Assembly: GCA_963556195.1 (NCBI GenBank)
Contig: CAUVYP010000587.1
Coordinates: 1,240,001-1,304,000 of the forward strand
From: Sepiola atlantica
Taxonomy: Eukaryota > Mollusca > Cephalopoda > Sepiida > Sepiolidae
DNA: 64,000 nt
Direction: 5' to 3'
This document shows, one piece after another, positions 1 to 13,072 of this stretch. The notes beneath the pieces were generated by a model, which had not been told where the DNA came from, did not search any database, and saw only the letters and a list, made by a program, of their open reading frames with translations. Position 1 is the stretch's first letter. Each line of letters begins with the position of its first letter. A program made the position numbers and the translations under genes.

Positions 1-872
1 GTGGAGGAGAATAATGTTAGTTCTCAATTTACATCAGATGTTATGGGTTAATAGAGTTATTAGGTGCACAGTGGAGCATACGCTATGTTATTGAGATGAT
101 TATTTGTAAGGTTGGAAAAGTTAAAAGTTAAAAAATTAACAAATCATAGAATTAATGAATTAGTCTAATGTTAGAGAAGACGCTAGTATGAGGGGTGTCA
201 GAGGGAGTAATGAAATTTATGTATTTAAATTTTCGCTTGTGCCTTCTATTTGAGATAAGTTCGTTCTTAGAGTCAATAATATTTTTGCTTTTAGCTGATG
301 TAGCTATCATAAATGTTTCTAATGTATGTGCATACTTGGCAGAAAGCGAATCCTGGAGTGTAGGATTTGAACCTTTTTAATATTGACCAATGTGGACAGT
401 ATGGAGTGTTTTTTACTGTTAAAGCTTTTTATTAAATTGGATAGATAGGTTCCAGTTGCATTGTTATTATTGTGTTTGAGTAGATATTGTTTGAGATTCG
501 AGTCTTGATGGGGAAGGCACTAGCCCCAATGTAAGTAAGTATTTTGTATGGGGTTGTTATTATAGTCATTTTGTGATTTATAGTATCGGGAGTAGTTTGG
601 GTTTGTATGCTCAAGTTCTGGGTCAAAGTTAAGTTTGAATTGTTAGGTGGAGAAGACAAGAAAATTTGAGGGGTGAGATCAAGGTTATTGTTAGTTAGCG
701 GTGGTTGTTGCTTAGTGCAAGAGGTGTTATTTAGGGTGTCGTTTGGTACAAGGAGTTGGGGATGTGGAGAGCTATAGGGTAAGTGAAGAGTTTGCATGTT
801 AGTGTCAGTTCGCATAATGGCATTTTGGGGGAATTGTTTAACAGTACAAGTGTATATGACGTTACTTTGTAT
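1..872. other. AT-rich sequence, no gene recognised
   Basis: No family hallmark is visible on either strand. The longest open stretches (195-380 on plus, 432-815 on minus) encode compositionally biased peptides. The minus-strand one is rich in Thr, Asn, Ser and Pro and has no recognisable domain, so I do not call it a gene. It could be intron or intergenic DNA. Confidence 0.5.
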
Positions 873-1018
873 GCATGCATATATATATATATATACCTTT
901 TTTCTCGATCTGTTAAAATTACTGTAACATATATGTTATATATATATATATATTTATAACATATTATATATATGTATATATATATATATATGTGTATATA
1001 TATATATATATATTTATA
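873..1018. repeat. Imperfect (TA)n microsatellite cluster
   Basis: Several runs of alternating TA are interrupted by short non-repeat words. The longest uninterrupted runs lie within 936-1016. Such tracts recur through the window (2728, 12478, 12664, 13005, 13570, 17180). Confidence 0.9.
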
Positions 1019-1139
1019 AGTAAAGTAAATTTTTTCTACTGTTCATTAAGACATAATTGCTTAATAACCAAAACCTCTATACGCTAATTTGTTCTGCAAT
1101 CCAATTGCCCTGCGTGTTACAGTTACGACTGTTTTTTTA

Positions 1140-1775
1140 AAGGCCACAATATTTATTTGACTAAGAAATAACGCTGTCGCCATATATTACATTTGGGGTT
1201 AAAAGTATCTTAGTTGGTTATTGTTGTGACCCTGTTAGGGGCCGAAATAAAGACACGGAAACACGGGCTTACAGGAACAAAGATATATTATTGAAGAAAA
1301 CGAATATATATACAAGAAGTGGTATTCTGAACTGCCAGTATAGAACTGGGGTGGGAGAAGTCAGTGAGTGTGAATGCTTCTCGCATTTATTATGGATGAA
1401 CGAGTCCATATTTGTTCTTCGTACAGGTACGGCACCATAACAGTTATACAAATATTTCTTTGACTTGGAAATAACTCTGTACTCATATATTACATTCTGA
1501 GTTAAAAGTATATAGTGGGTTATACAAATATTTGTTTGACTCGGAAATAACTCTGTACTCATATATTACATTCTGAGTTAAAAGTATATAGTGGGTTATA
1601 CAAATATTTCTTTGGCTCGGAAATAACTCTGTACTCATATATTACATTCTGAGTTAAAAGTATATAGTGGGTTATACAAATATTTCTTTGACTCGGAAAT
1701 AACTCTGTACTCATATATTACATTCTGAGTTAAAAGTATATAGTAGGTTATACAATTTTTTTATTTACAATATCA
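1140..1775. repeat. 76-bp tandem repeat array, interrupted by an LTR
   Basis: Units starting TTATACAAAT begin at 1444, 1520, 1596, 1672 and 1748, an exact 76-bp period. The middle units are nearly identical. An older, diverged unit occupies 1140-1221, and a further diverged relative lies at about 2213-2265, outside the array. Between the old unit and the regular ones sits a 221-bp insertion (1222-1442). The short minus-strand open frame across the array (1269-1562) is a by-product of the repeat and the insertion. Confidence 0.9.
1222..1442 (-). mobile_element. Solo LTR with 5-bp target-site duplication
   Basis: The segment begins TGTTGTGACC and ends CACCATAACA, so it has TG...CA termini that are imperfect inverted repeats. 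It is flanked on both sides by GTTAT (1217-1221 and 1443-1447). Removing the insertion and one GTTAT restores the normal 76-bp unit junction of the surrounding array, which supports a true insertion. Five-base duplications and TG...CA ends are typical of LTR retrotransposons. Reading on the minus strand places an AATAAT/TTTATT-rich region and a conserved-looking GGGTCACAACA end where an LTR 3' end would be, so I favour minus orientation. No internal region is present, consistent with LTR-LTR recombination. Confidence 0.75.
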
Positions 1776-2724
1776 AATAAAGAAATATAGGATTGGATGT
1801 TAAATACCCGAACCGTTTAGTAAACAGCACGACAATTCTTTCACTATTCATGTCTTTATCCAGAATTTTGCAAAAATTATTTTATAACTTTTCTTAAAAG
1901 CTTTCTCTTAGTAAATTGCTTCTGACTAGAAGGATTTCTCTTTCCCTAACCGAACACCTAACAGATAACGTATAATATCAGAACAACAATTATGCATGTT
2001 TTATTAAGGAAAAAAGGTCACAGTCCCGTTGTTCCTATTTACCTGTCTTCTCACGAGGGCAAAGTTAGACACTGTAATATATCGGGAGAATCCAGTTCCA
2101 CAAAAGCAGAAAAAATGCACTTTGGATTGAAACAAAAATTTAAAAGATGCCTCAGTCTAGAAGAACCTCTCTTTCATTGGCCAGATACAGAAACTAGAAA
2201 GTGTATATTTTGGTGACTAAACTAGGAAATAACACAGTTGTCATATATTACATTTGGAGTTACTTTTATAAAAAAATTAAAATATTTTTACAATTATTTG
2301 TTTCGCAAAAGTTGATACTTAGATTTCTGGGATATAGAAATGTGAAAGAAATATGAAACTTTATTTAAGACTTTAAAATGTGTTCAGTGTTTTCTTAAAT
2401 AAACTTGTGTTGCGAAAACACAAGACTTATGTTTTTAGACAAATACTTTTATTTAGACATATTTTAATTCACATTATTTTATATAAGTCACTAACATACA
2501 GTACTTTTTTTCATTAAACCGATACAATGAAACATGTCGTCATCTAGGAAGTAAGCCAATAACACTTGCATATTTACTCATTAAAAAAAGTTTTTTTCTT
2601 CAGATAGCATACGTAATACTAAATTGATTTTAACCGACAGACCATGTTATGCCCGCCACTGCCCGTCTATACCCTTTCTCTCGAGGAGAAATCTGTTTAT
2701 ACTAGGAAAACATGTTTAAATAAC

Positions 2725-2727
<3 letters not shown>
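1776..2727. other. AT-rich intergenic stretch
   Basis: No gene is recognised. A 74-codon plus-strand frame (1992-2216) has no domain hallmark. A diverged copy of the 76-bp unit is seen at about 2213-2265. The rest is AT-rich with short homopolymers. Confidence 0.5.

Positions 2728-2808
<81 letters not shown>
2728..2808. repeat. (TA)n microsatellite
   Basis: About 80 bases of uninterrupted TA dinucleotides. On the minus strand this makes a meaningless Ile-Tyr repeat in an open frame. Confidence 0.97.
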
Positions 2809-2811
<3 letters not shown>

Positions 2812-3129
2812 ATTGTTTAAGAAATCAAAAAATAAAGGACAAGAACAAATTATTTTTGTTTTCTGCTTTAAATATAATTTATGGAGAGGGAACTTTTTCT
2901 TTTTCTTATGCAGTGAAAAAACTAACAATTTTTATGTTGGGGGAGGAGGCTCATAGACAAATGAGCAGGATGTGAGTACTCATTTTACGTTAAATTATAA
3001 TGGGAAAGTGATCCCCACTCTAAAACTTAAAAATATCTTTTAATTCATTTTCCGAGGATGTTTTTAGGCTGTTTACATTGAATCGCAACAAATGGTGTGA
3101 TCATCAAAAAATGCCGTTTCTTTTTCTTT

Positions 3130-3602
3130 TTGTGGTTTATTAATGCCTGTCCTTTACTTTTCGATAAACGAGATAGGTATCTACAGATATGATTGATTAA
3201 GGATTCAAAGATTTTAGCAAAGATCGGAAGCAGACTAGTTCTGGGGATCGGTTCTATTTCCAGAATTCTTGTAGACTGGTACCACAGAGGCAATTTTCCA
3301 GCTATCGGGGAAGCAAGATTCAGCTAGACACTTATTGTAGAGTTTGGAGAGGACAGGGCCAGTTCAGCAGAGCATTTTTTTATTACTATTGTGGGTATAA
3401 GGTCAGGCCCACACGCTTTGGAGGTGTCAAGGTTTTTTATGATGTCTCTAACCTGGGATGGGGTGATGACCAGGTTATCAAGTGTGGCTTCGGTCAGCAA
3501 GGAAATTGGGGAGGGGGTGGTTATCTGAGTCCAAAGTAGAGTTAGAAGCGAAGCGCTGGGCAAGTAGTTCAGCCTTATCAGTGGCCGTGCAAGCGACATC
3601 AT
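3130..3602 (-). pseudogene. Start of LINE A reverse transcriptase, broken
   Basis: On the minus strand, directly after the endonuclease frame and in a shifted frame, there is an RT fingers-type segment with VRDIIKNLDTSKACGPD, the usual V-x-x-L-x-x-L-x-x-x-K-x-x-G-P-D signature (3500-3380 region). After a stop near 3324 comes [16 protein letters not shown], the conserved palm-entry helix (about 3240-3190). No FADD or YADD box follows. The homology stops near 3130 in an AAAAAG-rich patch, so the element is truncated there. Confidence 0.75.
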
Positions 3603-4840
3603 TGTGGGTTGATAGTGGGGGAATCGTATTGACCATTATTCACTACACTATTGTAGATTTTCCAGAAATCACGAGTACCTAATTTCTGTATCTGGATGCG
3701 TGTTTCTGTTAACTCATTAAACCTTCTCTTCGCTTCACCTATCACGGCCTTGCAATTATTTCTTGACTCTATAAATTTATTTCTATTAGTAGCTGACTTA
3801 TGTCGGCCGAATTTACGGAATGCTTGTTGTCTCTCAGAAATGGCAACTGCACATTCCGAGGTGAACCATTGAGGAGAGTGAGGCTTGCTAAAGTATTTTC
3901 GCATGGGGACATAGGCTTCAATGCCTGCTTTGACCCATTCAGTTAATTCGTTTGCACACTGATTGGCAGGGAGTGAGAAGGTTTCCCTCCATGGGGCGTT
4001 ACTGATGTGATCTCTGATTGACTCAAAATCAGCCCGCTCGTAGTATCTTATTGTTTTGAGCAACGGTTCATCAGCTTTTGGACGACTTCTTAGGGTGATA
4101 TGTATCATTAGCACAATGTGATCAGCATTCCCGAGTGGGCTATGAGCTTTCGTCACACAAGCCTCGGGCATTGAGGTCAAGAAAAGGTCTAGAAGTGAGG
4201 CTTGTTGGTCTATTCGATCGGGGATGCGGGTCGGAAAATCGACAGTCTGAGAGAGGGAGTGAGCTAAGGAGAAATTATACGTAGAGTTGCCGGCTGCGTC
4301 AGTAAGGCTGGAGAATCCCAACCAGTCACGGTGGTGGGCATTAAAATCCCCAAATACATGTATGTGGGCATTCGAGTCAATTAAGAGTGCTCTATCTATG
4401 CTTACAGAGACAGAGTTTAACAGAGTACAGTCCTGGGTCGACGGGGAGCGGTATAAGAAATATAAGTAACTGATGCTGTGATGTAAAGTCAATCTAAAGC
4501 ACATGTAGTCGTGGTCATCTGATTCAAACCTATGTTCTCTAGTCAGGGGGAGGGTGTTCCGAACATAAACTCCTAGCCCGTGCATATGTTTGTCAGAGTC
4601 TTTACGGTAGAGTGGGAGGTAGTCAGTCATGTCAAAGTGGTGAGAGGAGATTGACGATTGAAGGTTCGTTTCACGTAGTGCTAGTATATCCGGGGAGTTT
4701 GTCAGGAGAAAAGTTTCTATGTCGTTGATATTGGTTCTAAGTCCTCGGATATTTGTGAATGCGAGCCTCAAGGGCGGAGGCGAAAGTGTTTTTTGTTGGG
4801 TGTCTGGTTTAGGTTTGCTTTTATTTTTTTGTAATGACAT
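3599..4840 (-). CDS. LINE ORF2 endonuclease domain (413 codons)
   Basis: This is an endonuclease/exonuclease/phosphatase-fold domain that would nick target DNA to prime LINE reverse transcription. Visible motifs are LRLAFTNIRGL near residues 24-34 (metal-binding Asn30), an ALRETNL motif with the catalytic Glu at about 57, GDFNAHH at 164-170, and GNADH at 237-241. The last is normally GNSDH, so one conserved Ser is changed while the Asp-His pair is kept. About 170 residues follow as the linker toward RT and include the typical PQWFTSECA and KFIESRNNCK-type helices. The frame ends at a stop immediately before the RT, which continues in another frame, so this copy cannot make a full ORF2. The start shown is the first in-frame Met; the natural protein may begin upstream. 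Confidence 0.8.
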   Translation of the reverse strand: MSLQKNKSKPKPDTQQKTLSPPPLRLAFTNIRGLRTNINDIETFLLTNSPDILALRETNLQSSISSHHFDMTDYLPLYRKDSDKHMHGLGVYVRNTLPLTREHRFESDDHDYMCFRLTLHHSISYLYFLYRSPSTQDCTLLNSVSVSIDRALLIDSNAHIHVFGDFNAHHRDWLGFSSLTDAAGNSTYNFSLAHSLSQTVDFPTRIPDRIDQQASLLDLFLTSMPEACVTKAHSPLGNADHIVLMIHITLRSRPKADEPLLKTIRYYERADFESIRDHISNAPWRETFSLPANQCANELTEWVKAGIEAYVPMRKYFSKPHSPQWFTSECAVAISERQQAFRKFGRHKSATNRNKFIESRNNCKAVIGEAKRRFNELTETRIQIQKLGTRDFWKIYNSVVNNGQYDSPTINPQ

Positions 4841-4929
4841 GTTTATTTTGATTATAGAGTGGGTTGGTCAAGGTGGGTACTTGTTTGGTGCCAATAAGCT
4901 CACACAACCAGTCCATTAGTCTGAACCTG

Positions 4930-5260
4930 GTCCATGGGGGTTGTGGCCTCGGGAAAGCCCACCGGAGATAATTGCAGGGTCCCCTTCCATGCGCGACATG
5001 GCACATACAACTACTTACGGTATTATGCAACTGATGATGGAGCAGCCGTTTTTGGCGCTACCCAAGAGTTTGGGCTCCTGTCCTGTCAGTCGGAAACAGC
5101 AGCCAGACAAGCTGTCTAACCTGTACCCTCAACCTGTTGGAACAGGAGAGACCCAGACTGGCCAGGTAAGACTTAATGACGAAAAAAAATTTCCCCAAGT
5201 TGCCCAAATAGAGAGAAAAAGAACGGCGTTCATTGACCTAGTAAGGAAACAAGGCTAGGC
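4930..5260 (-). other. Conserved 5' block of LINE A, shared with LINE B
   Basis: This block lies just upstream of the endonuclease frame. The same block, recognisable by GGCCTCGGGA and TATTATGCA(A/G)CTG words when read on the plus strand, occurs at 32050-32235 in the opposite orientation, again just upstream of the LINE B body. In both cases the coding-like reading lies on the strand opposite to ORF2 (here plus, with WPRE and a following IMQL motif). I read it as a shared 5' untranslated or ORF1-region module. Its function is unknown. Confidence 0.5.
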
Positions 5261-5537
5261 ACTGGGTGTTTAGAGGCGTCCCAGCACTGTTACCTCTGCG
5301 CCTGACTAATAGACAAGGAAGGCGTGCGAGGGCCGGCGATAGGCAGAACCTATCTACTCATTAAGCAATTGTAGGTTTGCAAACCGGATATTTTGTTCGA
5401 GATTCCAACTCTAGGAAGGTTGTCGATCAGGACTAAGGAGGCCTCCCTCCCCAACGGTTTACTGCCACGACGTTTACTGCCACGTCTTGTGTATATACTA
5501 TATGATACGTTTACTGCCACGTCTTGTGTATATACTA
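5261..5537. other. Junction between LINE 5' end and triplet tract
   Basis: No gene. The last about 80 bases contain the word TTTACTGCCACG three times (from about 5458, 5473 and 5506), and the longer word with TCTTGTGTATATACTA twice, the second copy running directly into the ATG triplets. This short duplication may mark the site where the triplet tract arose. Confidence 0.5.
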
Positions 5538-8379
<2,842 letters not shown>

Positions 8380-8785
8380 ATTTAACGCTGAGAAATAAAT
8401 ATCTAGTTGCTGCACTATTTTCAATCAACTACAAGGAAAACACGTGAGAAATTGATATTTATTTTCCTAACTATTTTCAATCAATTACGAGGAAAACATG
8501 TGAGAAATTAATATTTAGTTGTCTCACTATTTTCAATCAATTCGGAGAAAAAAACGTGAGAAATTAATATCTATTTTTCTAACTTTTTTTTAACTAATTA
8601 CGAGGAAAACATGACAGAATAAATCCTTAGTTGCCTCACTATTTTCTATCTTTTAGGTGGAATCCATGGGAGAAATAAATATTTAGTTGCCTCACTGTTT
8701 TCAATCAATTACGAGGAAAACATGTGAGAAATTTATATTTAGTTGCTTCACTATTTGCAATCAATTTTGTGAGAAAAAATCAGAA
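8380..8785. repeat. ~56-bp tandem repeat, about 7 copies
   Basis: The word ATTTTCAATCAA recurs with a spacing of about 56 bases (8417, 8473, 8529, then diverged copies near 8583, 8640, 8696 and 8752). Each unit also carries AGGAAAACA(C/T)GTGAGAAATTAATATTTAGTTG in fragments, so some copies have CACGTG and others CATGTG. The copies are visibly diverged from each other. Confidence 0.8.
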
Positions 8786-9505
8786 AGATCTAAAAGGTAG
8801 TTTTTATTATATGTCTATATTACACGGGGTTTTACGGTCATCAGAAAGGTAAGTCTGTAACTAAATATTTACAAAATTAAAATTAATCGGAACCGGTAAT
8901 TGTAACGGAATCGGGAATTTCAAACAGTATCGATAATTGTATCGGAATCGGGAAAAATATTGGAATCGTATGATCACTACTATTAATGTACGCTGAGAGA
9001 GTATTGATACCCGTTTCATTACGAAAAAACGATTTTAACAGATTTTCATATTGGCCATCTGATGTTCCGCGGAAAAGATGACACATTGATTTTGCCGGCG
9101 TTTAAATGACTCATGCTATTTAATAATTGTGGACAATGTTTCGAGATTTAGAAGTGTAAACGTCCGACTTCGACTGTATAATTGATTTTGTCAAATGAAC
9201 TATTCACAAAGTCATGTATCCCACGCATGGTAGTCGCCAATAACGGAACGCAATTTAGTTCCAGTTAGTTCGGCCGGATGTAACATATTAGCACAGCAGC
9301 GTATCATCCGAGGTCAACTGGAGAGCCAGTGGGACTTGTTCATTCATTGTTGATAAAATAAAATTAGCGGAGAGAAGAACGAGGTTGAAAACAATTTCTC
9401 AAGATCTATAGAATGACCCCTTATCCAAGAATAAATTGTTACCAGGACGTAAAATAAATATTTTGAAAAACATCATGCAAACGTAAAGCAGACATTTTAA
9501 ACCTG
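8786..9505. other. Unique sequence, no gene
   Basis: No coding hallmark on either strand. The region 8880-8970 has a degenerate repetition of TCGGAAT and GTAATTGTA words. An inverted or LTR-like structure was looked for around 9250-9370 and not found. Confidence 0.4.
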
Positions 9506-9509
9506 AATT

Positions 9510-9528
9510 AAAGAGAGAGAGAGAAAGG

Positions 9529-9561
<33 letters not shown>

Positions 9562-9845
9562 TTGGTGGGCGAGAGAGTCAGCGAGCGGGATAGAGAATCG
9601 GAAGATGAGATAGAGAGCCACTGGGTGAGTAAGAGAGAGAGAGAGAGAGAGAGAGTCGGTTGGCGAGAGAGAGAGAGAGAAAGTAGGCGGGCGGTAGACA
9701 GAGTCGTTAGAAGAGATAGAAAGAGAGTCGGTGGGAGAAGGAGAGATTGTCGATGAGCCGAAGGGAGTGAGAGAGAGTTGGTGAGCGAGAGAGAGAGAGA
9801 GAGAGACAGACAGAGAGACAAAAGAAAGAAAGAGAGAGATATTAG
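9510..9845. repeat. GA-rich (purine) low-complexity tract
   Basis: Long runs of GAGAGA with interspersed GTTGGTGGGCGAGAGAGTC-like words, which recur several times and indicate an old compound minisatellite. On the minus strand it gives a Ser-Leu repeat open frame (9399-9860) with no meaning as a protein. Confidence 0.9.
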
Positions 9846-9965
9846 TCCGGTTGGCGGCAAGGTATGTTAAAAAAGTAACGTGACGTAGAATGAGAAAGAC
9901 GAAGAAGTTTTAAAAGAAAAAAGATGTTATACAACTTTTTAAAACTCTTCTATTTTCTAATCTAG

Positions 9966-9996
9966 GACACCGGGCAACGCTGAGTAGCCCTGCTAG
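9966..9996 (+). mobile_element. Helitron-like 3' terminus
   Basis: The sequence has a GC-rich word with a GGGC...GCCC stem, followed closely by CTGCTAG and then T. Helitrons end in a short hairpin plus CTRR and insert between A and T. The stem is short (4 bp) and imperfect here. The 5' end (starting TC) was not located, so only the terminus is called. Confidence 0.4.
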
Positions 9997-11245
9997 TTGA
10001 ATATTAATAATTAATATCTACTCAGTCCAATTTTACGAAACTTGATAAACACTGTGAGAAAAGCTCTGGATGTGTGCTTACAATTTGGGTTGGATCGACT
10101 GAATAAGTTTATAAACTTTATTTTACCCAAAACAGGGCATATTTCCAGTGAGATGTAAGGGCTACCCTTATTGGGTGATATATTTTAATAAGGGCTACTC
10201 TGATTAGGGAATATATTTATAGTGGACATCCGAAGTGGGGAGTTGTTCAGTAAGATGTTTGTTCACATTACATTTATGTTTCTGAAATTTTGTACAGTAG
10301 GTTTGGAATAGGGTAGCAGGAAAGGAATTTGTGTTTATTTAAATCGTGACACCAGAGAAGGGAAGAAGAGGAAAGAGGTTACACGCTTGAAGCACACAAA
10401 TCAACCATCAAACTCGAGTTTTTCTTTTTTGTTTTCAGTAAAGAAACACCAACAAAACATGTCCATATTTGTTCATGAGAAAAGAAAATTAATTCATTCT
10501 ATTGCATATCATATGGGGACCAATGTTGGGCAAGGGTTTTTTCTTCTGTGAAACTAAAACCAAACGGGGTTTCCATGAACAGTTTCTTTTCAAGAATTTC
10601 TCATCTGTGGAACATGTTCCACAAGACTACTTCCCTAGGGGCTACACCATGGTATTCTTTAAATCTAATATCAATAAAGACTTGTCATGAATTAAATGTG
10701 CTCAAATTTTATTCATTCTATTCGTTATTTTCAATCGTCTCATGATATTCTTCATAATTCAACTTTTATATTCGAGTGGTTTTAGTCTTGATAAATGGTT
10801 ACTTATTAGTAAATCAAAAAATTGTTTAAATCTTACTTGGAGACATCTTGGTGTTTCCAATAAAGGGCGCTTCCGGCATTTCAAACTGAAGCGTGACTGA
10901 CTGATTAAAATGCAAAAATGGAACTAAATTAAAAATAACGTGCAAAAACTTTTTCAGCTGAAACCAAAAAATTGCGATCTTAATTTGTTTGACTTAAATT
11001 TAAAATATATTTTTAAATTGTCGCGCTCATATGAACAAATGATATAGCAATCATTATGATGATAAGAAACGCCATATTTACTCCAGTGACAAACATTTCG
11101 ATATCTAAAACTATGCTGACCCTACCCAGCGTTACCTGCCAGTCTTTTTACTAGCAATTGCTTTTTTCTCTAGTTAAACTATGACATTCCTCTTCCCTCT
11201 TCTGATCTTTTGACGTCAAGTCGCTCAGTATCAACCTTCAGATGC
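9997..11245. other. AT-rich sequence, no gene
   Basis: Two overlapping short open frames near 10502-10745 show no domain. A small internal repetition (AAGGGCTAC with TGGG/TAGGG words near 10155-10215) is present. Nothing else was recognised. Confidence 0.4.
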
Positions 11246-11589
11246 ATTGTGCATGCTCATTAGTGTCTTAGTTTTCTTGTCTGAAATTCTCTCCAGTCCG
11301 TCCAGATATTTGTTTCTGTTATTAGGTTTCTACTTTCTAATTTGTTTTAGAAGAGTTTTCTTGTATTTCTCAGTTATTCTTTTACAATCATCTCTTTCAT
11401 TTCTCTTGATTTCATCATGTCTGATTTCAGAACATTCATATATTTATAGATATAATGTTCGGCGTGTGCTCTCATCTCTTTTTCATTTGGTACTTCCAGG
11501 CTGTTTGCGGTCCGGTTGTTCTCTTCTTAGTCTTCCTCTCTTTTGGCTAAAACTGTATTTGATTGTGTTCTAAAGTCATGTTTTTTGTA

Positions 11590-12100
11590 CTGTGAAGATT
11601 TTTAAAATATCTGTATTGTCTTAGTATTCCCTCATTTTATAATATATTTTGTTTTAGTTCTTCATGTTTCTTGTTTTACCTTTCTTCCCCTTAGTCAATC
11701 TTATCCCCCACCTCCATTTTATCTGTATTGTCTTAGTATTCCCTCATTTTATACTATATTTTGTTTTAATTCTTCATGCATCTTGTTTAGCTTTTCTACT
11801 CTTTTGTCAATAACATTCTCTCTCTTTCATTTTTATATCATATTTTCTTTTAGTTCGTCATATTTATTGTTTAGCCTTTTTTCTCTTTTGCCAGTCATAT
11901 TTTCCCTCTTCCATTTTTTCTTCATTTTATATTTTGTTTTAGTTATTCATGTTATTGTACTTTATTGTCAATCATATATATCCTCTTCCATTTCTATCTG
12001 TGTTGTGTTAGTATTCCCTGATTTTATATTTTATTCTGTTTTAGTTCTTCATGTTTCTTGTTTAGCGTTCCTTCCTTTTTGGCAATCATATTCTACCTCT
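11590..12100. repeat. Degenerate T/C-rich tandem repeat
   Basis: A unit containing TTTAGTTCTTCATG, then a TTGTTTAGC word, then CTCTTCCATT recurs about five times with spacing of about 84-112 bases (TTCATG-like words near 11661, 11773, 11857, 11946 and 12047). Open frames across it are Ser/Phe/Leu-rich and spurious. Confidence 0.65.
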
Positions 12101-12103
12101 TCC

Positions 12104-12177
12104 ATTATTAAATCGGTTATTTAATGCGAATTAATTTAATGCGAATTAATTCACATTAAAGACCCGATTTAATAACA
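12104..12177. repeat. Imperfect 74-bp palindrome
   Basis: The left arm with TTATTAAATCGG and AATGCGAATTAATT is matched by a right arm with AATTAATTCACATTA and CCGATTTAATAA. The arms are about 32 bases with a few mismatches and almost no spacer. This could be a fold-back remnant of a small transposon. Identity unknown. Confidence 0.7.
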
Positions 12178-12475
12178 GGCAGAGTTATTATTTTCTTCTG
12201 GTGTTTATTATTTTTGACAAAGGTAAGTTTTTTTTCCCAAAATATCAAATAAATTATTTGTAATAATCATCCGGACAACACACAAACAGCTGACACCACA
12301 CTTGCTGCTATGTAAGATTTAAAGAAAAAAATAAATAGTAAGTCACATTTCGAATTCGATTTATTATTGTTGTTCCTTCCAGCTTACATCCTACCCGTGA
12401 GTTTGCATTGCCCAAAGCCGTTTAAAAACATACTACTACTATTCCCAGCAATGCTTCAAGCAAACTACCATTCGC

Positions 12476-12477
<2 letters not shown>
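12178..12477. other. AT-rich spacer
   Basis: No gene or repeat recognised. Confidence 0.4.
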
Positions 12478-12548
<71 letters not shown>

Positions 12549-12663
12549 TTAAATTAAAGATAAGCGATGTATCATTAGATAATACAAATCTCAATATATT
12601 TTCTATTTAGTTTTCGTCTTTTTATTTTAGTATAGGTTCCTTTAGTCTTCTGGCACCATTTTG

Positions 12664-12715
<52 letters not shown>

Positions 12716-13003
12716 TTGTAATTGATATATATATGTACATATATATACGTGTGTTACGTGTATATATATATATAGTTTACTATTTATTATGTGTGTATAT
12801 TTTACGTGCGTATATGTGTATAACATATTATGCACACATATTGTGTATTAGTGTGTGTTAATAGTTATGTATTATGCTAGTATAAGTTACGCGTGTACAT
12901 TTCTTGTTTATTTATGTATATAAACGTGTGTATATTAGTTTACTATTTATCATGTGTGTGTGTATTACGTTATATATATATATAAATTATATATCGTTGT
13001 AAT

Positions 13004-13063
<60 letters not shown>

Positions 13064-13072
13064 ATTACAACG
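12478..13072. repeat. (TA)n cluster with inverted flanks
   Basis: TA runs lie at 12478-12543, 12664-12712, 12726-12775 (interrupted) and 13005-13060. The word CGTTGTAATTGATA occurs on plus near 12714 and 12995, and its reverse complement TATCAATTACAACG at 13059-13072, so the last TA run sits in the loop of a hairpin (12995-13072). Confidence 0.85.

Larger units (their letters stand above)
3045..5260 (-). mobile_element. LINE family A copy, 3'-truncated
   Basis: On the minus strand the order is a 5' block (about 5240-4930), an endonuclease frame (4840-3599), then the start of the reverse transcriptase (3602 to about 3150). The RT palm and 3' end are missing here. The same family supplies the fragments at 18112-18775, 26735-27125, 36540-36710, 38578-39945 and 43985-44515. 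The overlap with the 38.6-39.9 kb copy (the stretch around 3190-3390 versus 39750-39945) shows they are one family. The architecture of AP-endonuclease followed by RT is that of Jockey/CR1/RTE-like LINEs; I cannot fix the clade without alignment. Confidence 0.85.

Noticed and set aside
432..815. 127-codon minus-strand frame at the left end
   Set aside because: Thr/Asn/Ser/Pro-rich with no domain; likely chance in AT-rich DNA.
9399..9860. Ser-Leu-rich minus-strand open frame of 153 codons
   Set aside because: Translation of a GA/CT low-complexity tract.
11247..12124. Two Ser/Phe/Leu-rich plus-strand frames resembling membrane proteins
   Set aside because: They lie in a T/C-rich degenerate tandem repeat, which gives hydrophobic peptides by composition.
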